This document shows positions 1 to 5,083 of a stretch of 5,083 bases of DNA, one piece after another. The translations under genes and the position numbers were made by a program. The notes below the pieces were generated by a model, which was not told where the DNA came from, searched no databases, and saw nothing but the letters and a program-made list of their open reading frames with translations. Source of the stretch: Bacteroidota bacterium (GTDB taxonomy: Bacteria > Bacteroidota > Bacteroidia > Chitinophagales > Saprospiraceae); assembly GCA_029573365.1 (NCBI GenBank), contig JAKQGD010000421.1, positions 1 to 5,083 on the forward strand, read 5' to 3'. The stretch's first letter is position 1. Each line of letters opens with the position of its first letter.

Positions 1-2
1 TT

Positions 3-1157
3 ATGGAACATTTTCTAGGGCAAAATGACTTATGGTCACAGCTTACAGACAAGCACATGAGGCAGGGAGAATGGGGCGTTCTGGTCAATCTTCTCGGCCT
101 TTTACTGGGCTTTGGTATCCTGGCAAAAATATTTGAAGACTCGGGGATTCCGGATCTTCTTCCCAGGTTTTTACCCGACGACTGGAAGGGTCCCGCTGTG
201 CTGCTCATCTTCGTTTTTATTCTGTCTTCCTTTCTGGATAACATTGCAGCTGCTATGATCGGAGGCACCGTGGCACTAATCGTATTTAAGCATAAGGTAC
301 ACCTCGGGTATATAGCAGGTATAGTGGGTGCAAGTAACGCGGGAGGCTCAGGAAGTATTGTAGGAGATACCACCACGACCATGATGTGGATCGATGGTGT
401 TTCTGCTTACAATGTATTGCATGCCTATGTTGCAGCAATAGTCGCTCTAGCCATCATCACCTGGTTTGCCGCTCATCAGCAGGACAAATATCAAAGAATT
501 CTGGCTGATCCTAAAAAAGGAGTTAAAATAGATTATGGCAGACTCCTCATAGTGGTAATGATTCTGGCTGGGGCAATACTCTCCAACATCTATTACGATA
601 TGCCTGCTCTCGGTGTCTGGGTGGCCATCCTTATAGGTGCCACTTTCAGGCCTATTCCGTGGCACGAAGTATCTGCCTCAATTATGGGTTCCATATTTTT
701 GCTTTGCCTTGTGACTGCGGCCTCGCTCATGCCCGTCGAGACCCTGCCTAAAGCATCTTATCTGACAGCCTTTATTCTGGGTTTTGTATCAGCAGTATTT
801 GACAATATCCCACTGACCAAGTTATGTCTGGAACAAGGACACTTTGACTGGGGTATGCTGGCTTATACTGTGGGGTTTGGAGGTTCCATGATCTGGTTTG
901 GATCTTCTGCGGGTGTTGCCATTACAAACAAGTTTCCCGAAGGGCGTGACGTTTTGGGCTGGATAAAAAATGGCTGGCATGTAACCGTTGCATACATCAT
1001 CGGCTTTTTTGCTTTATACCTCACCATGGGGTGGGAACCCGCCGACAACAAACTACATAAGGAACCTGCTTATAATTGCAAGGCTCAGGAATGTAAGGCC
1101 AGGGACGAATATAAAAATATGCCTCAGCCCGAAATTAATGCCCCACAGCATCAGTAA
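3..1157 (+). CDS. NhaD-like Na+/H+ antiporter / citrate-permease-family membrane transporter, possibly 5'-partial
   Basis: Inner-membrane secondary transporter of the ion transporter (ArsB/NhaD/CitMHS) superfamily. The fold is visible as two similar halves. Half one has a helix ending in SSFLDN (residues 75-80), then a Gly/Ser/Thr-rich stretch with SNAGGSGS and GDTTTTMMW (111-129). Half two has SAVFDN (263-268), then GFGGSMIWFGSSAGVAI (291-307). In this superfamily such paired elements form the re-entrant ion-binding hairpins; the paired Asp-Asn positions (D79/N80, D267/N268) are good ligand candidates. About ten hydrophobic segments lie between residues 25 and 342, followed by a hydrophilic tail with two cysteines (359, 364). 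The ATG sits two bases from the window edge and 384 residues is shorter than the usual 420-480, so the true start probably lies to the left. The neighbouring SulP and dabA genes suggest a role in sodium or pH balance for bicarbonate uptake (inference). Automatic annotation could call it a citrate transporter; the substrate is not proven by sequence. Confidence 0.85.
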   Translation: MEHFLGQNDLWSQLTDKHMRQGEWGVLVNLLGLLLGFGILAKIFEDSGIPDLLPRFLPDDWKGPAVLLIFVFILSSFLDNIAAAMIGGTVALIVFKHKVHLGYIAGIVGASNAGGSGSIVGDTTTTMMWIDGVSAYNVLHAYVAAIVALAIITWFAAHQQDKYQRILADPKKGVKIDYGRLLIVVMILAGAILSNIYYDMPALGVWVAILIGATFRPIPWHEVSASIMGSIFLLCLVTAASLMPVETLPKASYLTAFILGFVSAVFDNIPLTKLCLEQGHFDWGMLAYTVGFGGSMIWFGSSAGVAITNKFPEGRDVLGWIKNGWHVTVAYIIGFFALYLTMGWEPADNKLHKEPAYNCKAQECKARDEYKNMPQPEINAPQHQ

Positions 1158-1211
1158 ACCCGGGTGACCGTACAATATTTTTAAAAGCCTGAAAGTTTAA
1201 TATTTCGTTAA

Positions 1212-1245
1212 TTGTCTATTTTATGTTCATTAGTGCTTAAATTTG
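1212..1245 (+). promoter_or_regulatory. Candidate Bacteroidota-type promoter (TTG-N23-TAAATTTG)
   Basis: TAAATTTG at 1238-1245 is an exact match to the Bacteroidota -7 element TAnnTTTG. A TTG at 1212-1214 lies 23 bases upstream, at the outer edge of the 17-23 spacing described for Flavobacterium. It sits in the AT-rich gap after the antiporter gene, about 35 bases before the TTG start of the small exported protein. It could drive that gene and perhaps the SulP-dabA genes beyond. In DNA this AT-rich a chance match is possible. Confidence 0.4.
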
Positions 1246-1279
1246 TTTTCTAATTCAATTTTTTAAAATAGAATTTGCC

Positions 1280-1660
1280 TTGAAGTTGCGATTGTGGATT
1301 CTTTTATTTGCCTTTGTTGCCGAGTTGGGGGCCATATATGGCATCCAAGACTACAACCAAGCCATAGACAGTGCTGTTCAGTCAAGCAATGATCAGGGAA
1401 CATATATCCGAATAGAACCCGGTGTCAATGAAAGTCATTCTGACTTTTTACTCCCTGAGTTAGCCGAAGAAAACGAAATTAACGAAACAGACCATACTGA
1501 GGACGATCTTATTTCACATGGATTGCCTCAGTATTTTTTCTTTTCCGGAATAGAATATTTCCGTTCATTTAAACTCCCCTTTTCCGAAAGCGGGCCTGCA
1601 AACGGTCTCTCTTGTCCGTTGTTTGTTAGGTTTCATTGCTGGAAATTTCATCTTCTCTGA
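1280..1660 (+). CDS. Small probably exported protein of unknown function (TTG start)
   Basis: I do not recognise this 126-residue protein. Its start MKLRLWILLFAFVAELGAIYG has the basic residues and hydrophobic core of a signal peptide or a single N-terminal membrane anchor. Residues about 60-78 are strongly acidic (PELAEENEINETDHTEDD). The C-terminal third is aromatic-rich and ends FVRFHCWKFHLL. The reading frame holds no ATG or GTG: an in-frame stop lies at 1238-1240 and TTG at 1280 is the first plausible start, with further TTG codons at 1286 and 1292. No Shine-Dalgarno box is visible, which is normal for Bacteroidota. The gene lies alone between the antiporter and SulP genes, 122 and 101 bases from them, behind a candidate promoter. 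The signal-like N-terminus and the uninterrupted frame argue for a real gene; the rare start and lack of a recognised domain argue for caution. It could also be the remnant of a longer gene. Confidence 0.5.
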   Translation: MKLRLWILLFAFVAELGAIYGIQDYNQAIDSAVQSSNDQGTYIRIEPGVNESHSDFLLPELAEENEINETDHTEDDLISHGLPQYFFFSGIEYFRSFKLPFSESGPANGLSCPLFVRFHCWKFHLL

Positions 1661-1662
1661 CT

Positions 1663-1699
1663 AAAAAAATGACACGGGGAATAATATTCTTCCCTGTGT
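1663..1699 (-). terminator. Hairpin with minus-strand T-tract, possible terminator
   Basis: ACACGGGGAA (1672-1681) pairs with TTCCCTGTGT (1690-1699) over ten positions, with one G-T wobble and an eight-base loop. On the plus strand the sequence after the stem is only mildly T-rich. On the minus strand the stem is followed, two bases later, by seven T residues (the A run at 1663-1669), the form of an intrinsic terminator for leftward transcription. It starts 12 bases after the stop of the small exported protein, so it may also act as a 3' end or mRNA-stabilising hairpin for that gene. No minus-strand gene is supported nearby. Confidence 0.45.
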
Positions 1700-1761
1700 A
1701 GTATTTCTGTATTTGGGCTTGCTTATACAAGCTTATTCTATTATTCAATTCCAATAACTTT

Positions 1762-3360
1762 ATGGACACTAAAAATAAACTGGTGTTGCCACAGGATGGC
1801 ATTGCCGGACTTAAAGAAAATTTTACCTCCGATGCTATTTCCGGATTTATCGTCTTTTTACTCGCCTTGCCCTTAAGTCTGGGCATCGCCAAGGCGTCAG
1901 AATTTCCTCCCCTTATGGGTCTTGTGACTGCCATTGTGGGCGGTATGTTTGTCAGTCTGCTCGCAGGCAGCAGGCTTACGATCAAGGGACCTGCCGCCGG
2001 ACTTATCGTCATTGTAGCCGGAGCTGTGACTGATTTTGGAGGAGGAGAAGCCGGATGGCACCTCGCTTTAGGGGCCATGCTGGCAGCTGCTGTAGTACAG
2101 ATTGGATTTGGTCTGCTCAGGTTTGGCAAGATGGCCGACTTTTTTCCTCTTTCTGCTATTCATGGAATGCTGGCTGCGATAGGCATTATCATTATAGCCA
2201 AGCAACTGCCTATTCTCTTTAATGTTGACCCTGCTATGCTCAAGTGCAAAGGGCCGCTTACCCTGCTTATGGAAATGCCCTCCATCCTTTCACATATGGA
2301 TGTGCGTGGTGCCATCATCGGTCTGATCAGTCTGGCTGTAATGATGGGATGGCCTTACCTCAAAAAAACATGGCCGGGTAAAATACCGGCACCCCTGATA
2401 GTACTTTTGATTGCTGTTCCTGCCGAATTGTGGATGGATTTCCAACATACTGAACCTTCTTATGCCCTGGTGCACGTGGGTGATCTGGTAAAAAATATCA
2501 AAATCAACGTTGCTTTTGCGGGAATAGAGCACATGGCCATTTTTATTAAATATGTTGTCATGTTTGCCCTGGTGGGTACTCTCGAATCCCTTCTAACTGT
2601 AAAGGCCATCGACCTCTTGGATCCTTTTAAACGTAAATCGGATTACAACAAAGACATCATCGCTGTCGGAGTCGGCAACAGCATCACTGCCATCCTCGGA
2701 GGGCTTCCCATGATTTCTGAGGTGGCCCGTAGTTCCGCCAATGTAAACAATGGAGCAAAGACCCGTTGGGCCAATTTTTTCCACGGATTTTTTATTCTTA
2801 TGTTTGTGTTGCTTGCTTCCAGATATATAGAAATGATACCCAATGCCGCACTGGCAGCCATGCTCATTTCTGTAGGTATAAAACTTTCTCATCCTAAGGA
2901 ATTTATACACACTTTCCAGATAGGCAAAGAGCAACTCGCCATTTTCCTGGTGACCATCTTCTTTACATTGTTTGAGGACCTGCTCGTTGGTATTTTTGCA
3001 GGTATCCTGCTAAAGGTCATCATACACCTGTTCAACGGGGCTCCGTTTTCTTCTTTGTTTAAGGCCCCTGTCGAAATTTCCTTTGAAGGTGATAAGTACC
3101 TGGTGGAAATAGACAAGGCAGCCCTGTTTACCAATTACATCGGTATAAAAAGCAGGCTGGAAAGCATCCCCCCGGGATTTGATGTGACCATTGACCTAAA
3201 AAATACAAAACTGACAGACCATACAGTCATGGAAAATCTGGTACATTTCAGGCATGATTATGAGGCAGTAGGCGGTACAGTTACCATCGTCGGCCTTGAC
3301 AACCATACTCCTTTATCGAGACACAACTTGTCTGCAAAGAAGAAAAAATTAATAAAATGA
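1762..3360 (+). CDS. SulP-family inorganic anion transporter, likely bicarbonate (or sulfate)
   Basis: Inner-membrane anion transporter of the SulP (SLC26) family, 532 residues. The transport core spans about residues 24-425 with many hydrophobic segments. Recognisable family stretches are DAISGFIVFLLALPLSLGIA (24-43), GSRLTIKGPAAG (69-80, the conserved anion-site region), FPLSAIHGMLAAIGI (128-142), TLESLLTVKAID (273-284) and EVARSSANVNNGAKT (320-334). The C-terminal part (about 436-520) is a short STAS-like domain with IDLKNTKLTDHTVMENL (477-493) and VTIVGLDNHTPLS (507-519). The ATG at 1762 precedes the family-typical N-terminus. Its stop overlaps the next start by ATGA, so the two are probably translationally coupled, and dabA follows five bases after that gene. 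SulP members transport sulfate, bicarbonate and other anions; the adjacency to dabA favours bicarbonate, but that is inference. No convincing promoter was found directly upstream, so it may be read from the candidate promoter near 1238. Confidence 0.9.
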   Translation: MDTKNKLVLPQDGIAGLKENFTSDAISGFIVFLLALPLSLGIAKASEFPPLMGLVTAIVGGMFVSLLAGSRLTIKGPAAGLIVIVAGAVTDFGGGEAGWHLALGAMLAAAVVQIGFGLLRFGKMADFFPLSAIHGMLAAIGIIIIAKQLPILFNVDPAMLKCKGPLTLLMEMPSILSHMDVRGAIIGLISLAVMMGWPYLKKTWPGKIPAPLIVLLIAVPAELWMDFQHTEPSYALVHVGDLVKNIKINVAFAGIEHMAIFIKYVVMFALVGTLESLLTVKAIDLLDPFKRKSDYNKDIIAVGVGNSITAILGGLPMISEVARSSANVNNGAKTRWANFFHGFFILMFVLLASRYIEMIPNAALAAMLISVGIKLSHPKEFIHTFQIGKEQLAIFLVTIFFTLFEDLLVGIFAGILLKVIIHLFNGAPFSSLFKAPVEISFEGDKYLVEIDKAALFTNYIGIKSRLESIPPGFDVTIDLKNTKLTDHTVMENLVHFRHDYEAVGGTVTIVGLDNHTPLSRHNLSAKKKKLIK

Positions 3361-3362
3361 TG
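3343..3362 (+). promoter_or_regulatory. SulP stop / porin-stub start ATGA overlap with A-rich leader
   Basis: The SulP stop TGA (3358-3360) shares bases with the ATG at 3357-3359, and a second in-frame ATG follows at 3360-3362. The preceding AAAAAATTAATAAAATG (3343-3359) is an A-rich initiation context of the kind Bacteroidota use in place of a Shine-Dalgarno box. The overlap predicts coupled translation of the two frames. Confidence 0.6.
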
Positions 3363-3572
3363 AAATATCACATCATTAACAGTTTTTTACTGCTTGCTCT
3401 GTCCTTTAACCCGGCCAGTGGCCAGTCTTTTAAAGAGGGTAAACTCATGATTGATGACTCAGGTGAGCATTATCTCAAACTTTCATTTGTTTCACAGTTC
3501 TGGGCAAGGACGGGAACCTACAATCCGGGCACATCGGTGTTTGGTTTTCCTTTTAACATCCAAAAAACTTAA
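3357..3572 (+). pseudogene. Truncated outer-membrane porin-like protein (N-terminal stub)
   Basis: A 71-residue product with a clear signal peptide: MMKYHIINSFLLLALS, then NPASG and a likely cleavage before Gln23. After it comes FKEGKLMIDDSGEHYLKLSFVSQ and FWARTGTYNPGTSVFGFP, which resembles the first beta strands of Bacteroidota porin-like outer-membrane proteins, where a strand like this continues into a barrel of several hundred residues. Here the frame ends shortly after FGFP with a FNIQKT tail and TAA, and dabA begins five bases later, so the barrel is absent in every frame. It overlaps the SulP stop by ATGA and so belongs to the same transcript. An intact porin here would be a natural outer-membrane entry for bicarbonate. 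I read it as a deletion remnant; the alternative is a genuine small secreted protein, or a translation-coupling leader for dabA. The family assignment comes from pattern recognition, not alignment. Confidence 0.6.
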
Positions 3573-3580
3573 TTAAAATG
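3562..3580 (+). promoter_or_regulatory. A-rich translation-initiation leader of dabA
   Basis: AAAAAACTTAATTAAAATG ends in the dabA start codon. It decides the start: an in-frame stop lies at 3554-3556 and no other start codon lies between. Apart from two single-base insertions it is identical to the leader at 3343-3359 in front of the porin stub. It also contains the porin-stub stop TAA (3570-3572), so ribosomes finishing the stub end five bases before the dabA ATG. Confidence 0.5.
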
Positions 3581-5083
3581 GACCATAGGGAAAATATATT
3601 CAGAGAAGAGAATGTAATCCATCATCTAAAACATTTTCTGCCTTCTCAGGCTCCTCTCAAAGACTTTATACATCACAATACATTGCACGCCTTTCAGGAC
3701 AGGAAATTTTACACCGCCTTGAATGAAGCAAGCACTATTTTTGGTTATAAAACAAGTCTTTCTCTAGCCGAATACCGTGATCTGTATGCTAAAGGCAGGA
3801 TCAGAGACGAAATCATCGATAAGGTGCTTTCTGAAAAAAAGCCAGAAAATCCCGGCGAGTGGAAGATAAAGTTGATTGACGGCCATTACAAGGATTCCTT
3901 TGCCGGGAGGCGTAGTCACCTAAGAAACAACTGGAAAGATCTATACAATATCGACCTCGACTTGGCTATACAGCCGTTTATATTCAGGTTTTTGTGCAGT
4001 TATCTCGACCAGGGTGTAGCCATCTGGGGTTTTCCGGTATGGAACAAAGGATTTCTGACCACCGTCCGGGAAATGGAAAGAAACACCTACACCAGTTTCT
4101 TTAAAACCGCCCGTGCCCGGAAATTGCTTATGGATCGCAGGTGTGAGATTTCAGATTTGCTTAAGATTCTTGTTGGTGACGAGACATTATACGAGCATTA
4201 CCTTTTTGACCAGCAGTTTTCGCATCCGGGTTGGTCAGGCATGGTTTCGGTGCTGGAAGACAATCCGGGCTCATTGCTGGACCAACGCAGGATTACACTC
4301 CAGGAATTTATCATCTTCGAGCTGCTTCTGGAAATAGACACACTCGACAACAAATTTGGCGAAAACTGGATTCCCCTGGCCATTAGGTTGAAAAAGAAAC
4401 CTGAACACTTGTTTGGTCCGGTGCCGTTTACCGAATACCGGGACGTGCTGTATCTGTGGCAGGATGCCTATGAGTGGAGTTATTATGATCAGGTGCTTTC
4501 GGGCATTTCCGCCGGCCCTGTCCATGCTTCCGGAGGCGGTGACCACAGCTTCCAGGCTTTGTTTTGTATCGATGACCGCGAATGTTCTCTTAGGCGATAT
4601 GTGGAAGACGAAGATCCCGGGGCACAGACCTTTGGAACACCCGGATTTTTTGGGGTAGAGTTTTACTACAAGCCCATGGATGGTAAATTTACCATGAAGG
4701 TCTGTCCTGCTCCGGTCAACCCCAAATATATAATCAAGGAGGTCTCAAACAACAGAAAAAATAATAAAAACTTCCATTTTTCTGAACACACTCATTCGCT
4801 GGTGCTGGGCTGGCTGGTGACGCACACCATTGGTTTTTGGTCAGCCATCAGGCTGTTTATCAATATTTTTACACCCCGGCTCAGTCCCGCCACCACCTTG
4901 TCATTTAGGCACATGGATAAGTTTTCCAGGCTTTCGGTCGAAAACTCCGGTGACCTCGAAAAGGAAGATGGTATGCAGATAGGCTTTACTGTCCCGGAAA
5001 TGGCAGACCGTGTAGAAGGCCTTCTTAAAAGTATAGGATTGGTTGATAACTTTACTCCCATTATCTATGCCATAGGCCACGGA
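3578..5083 (+). CDS. dabA: DabA, DUF2309 zinc-dependent carbonic-anhydrase-like subunit of the DAB inorganic-carbon pump (3'-partial)
   Basis: Cytoplasmic subunit, with the membrane protein DabB, of the DAB complex, which couples an ion gradient to CO2 hydration and bicarbonate accumulation. From the ATG the frame is open for 502 codons to the window end. Visible landmarks are FIHHNTLHAFQ (30-40), HPGWSGMV (216-223), CIDDREC (330-336), TFGTPGFFGV (351-360), VCPAPV (375-380) and IGHG (499-502). C330, D332 and H501 correspond to three of the four zinc-site residues known from Halothiobacillus DabA (C351, D353, H524); the spacing matches within two residues. The last Cys ligand and roughly 300 or more residues lie beyond the window. 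C330-x-D332-x-R334 is the CxDxR signature shared with beta-carbonic anhydrases. CIDDRE instead of the more usual CIDVRSE marks a different subgroup. Position directly after the SulP gene and porin stub suggests one operon for carbon uptake. No dabB is in the window; it may follow. Confidence 0.93.
   Translation, partial: MDHRENIFREENVIHHLKHFLPSQAPLKDFIHHNTLHAFQDRKFYTALNEASTIFGYKTSLSLAEYRDLYAKGRIRDEIIDKVLSEKKPENPGEWKIKLIDGHYKDSFAGRRSHLRNNWKDLYNIDLDLAIQPFIFRFLCSYLDQGVAIWGFPVWNKGFLTTVREMERNTYTSFFKTARARKLLMDRRCEISDLLKILVGDETLYEHYLFDQQFSHPGWSGMVSVLEDNPGSLLDQRRITLQEFIIFELLLEIDTLDNKFGENWIPLAIRLKKKPEHLFGPVPFTEYRDVLYLWQDAYEWSYYDQVLSGISAGPVHASGGGDHSFQALFCIDDRECSLRRYVEDEDPGAQTFGTPGFFGVEFYYKPMDGKFTMKVCPAPVNPKYIIKEVSNNRKNNKNFHFSEHTHSLVLGWLVTHTIGFWSAIRLFINIFTPRLSPATTLSFRHMDKFSRLSVENSGDLEKEDGMQIGFTVPEMADRVEGLLKSIGLVDNFTPIIYAIGHG

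Noticed and set aside
1159..1210. Possible terminator after the antiporter gene (CCCGGG and GGTGACC palindromes, imperfect AATATT repeats)
   Set aside because: The GC part gives only a three-pair stem and the AT-rich repeat pairs poorly, so no stable hairpin followed by a T run can be supported.
1702..1732. Promoter-like TGTATTTG and TATTTCTG, and a five-pair GCTTG/CAAGC stem, upstream of SulP
   Set aside because: Each promoter word has a mismatch to TAnnTTTG at a fixed position, and the short stem has no accompanying feature; both are expected by chance.
1626..2129. 167-residue open frame on the minus strand
   Set aside because: It lies mostly antisense to the well-supported SulP coding sequence, is Pro/Ser/Thr/Ala-rich as antisense frames often are, and shows no domain.
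3540..3580. Frameshift that would let the porin continue in another frame
   Set aside because: Only five bases separate its stop from the dabA start, and the following sequence codes for DabA, so no continuation exists.
4113..4658. Open frames on both strands (plus 4113-4337 and 4413-4658, minus 4271-4546)
   Set aside because: They overlap dabA in other frames; dabA runs uninterrupted through them with its conserved motifs.
1..5083. CRISPR arrays, tRNA or rRNA genes, insertion sequences
   Set aside because: No regularly spaced repeats, RNA-gene motifs, transposase-like protein or flanking inverted repeats were seen.

Overview
The window looks like chromosomal DNA of a member of the Bacteroidota, probably a marine, saline or alkaline-habitat cytophagal or flavobacterial type. 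The evidence is indirect. The intergenic gaps are short and AT-rich, the starts are preceded by A-rich leaders instead of clear Shine-Dalgarno boxes, there is a TAnnTTTG-type promoter element, and a short exported protein resembles the N-terminus of Bacteroidota outer-membrane porins. All supported genes are on the plus strand.

Layout: (1) 3-1157, a membrane transporter of the ion transporter (ArsB/NhaD/citrate permease) superfamily, closest in appearance to NhaD-like Na+/H+ antiporters and possibly cut by the left window edge. (2) 1158-1279, an AT-rich gap with a candidate promoter. (3) 1280-1660, a small, probably exported protein of unknown function with a TTG start. (4) 1661-1761, a gap with a strong hairpin whose T-tract lies on the minus-strand side. 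(5) 1762-3360, a SulP-family anion transporter with a short STAS-like tail. (6) 3357-3572, a 71-residue exported protein that looks like a porin cut off after its first strands; it overlaps the SulP stop by ATGA. (7) 3578-5083, the first 502 residues of a DabA protein (DUF2309), running off the right edge with no stop codon.

Together the genes read as a dissolved-inorganic-carbon locus. DabA is the zinc-dependent, carbonic-anhydrase-like subunit of the DAB CO2-hydration/bicarbonate-accumulation system. SulP proteins include bicarbonate transporters, and an NhaD-type antiporter could maintain the sodium gradient that Na+-coupled bicarbonate uptake needs. A porin would have supplied the outer-membrane step but appears reduced to a stub. 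The usual partner, DabB (NuoL-like), is not in the window and may lie to the right. The main points of interest are the tight SulP / porin stub / dabA arrangement, the CIDDREC form of the DabA zinc motif, and the unidentified small exported protein.
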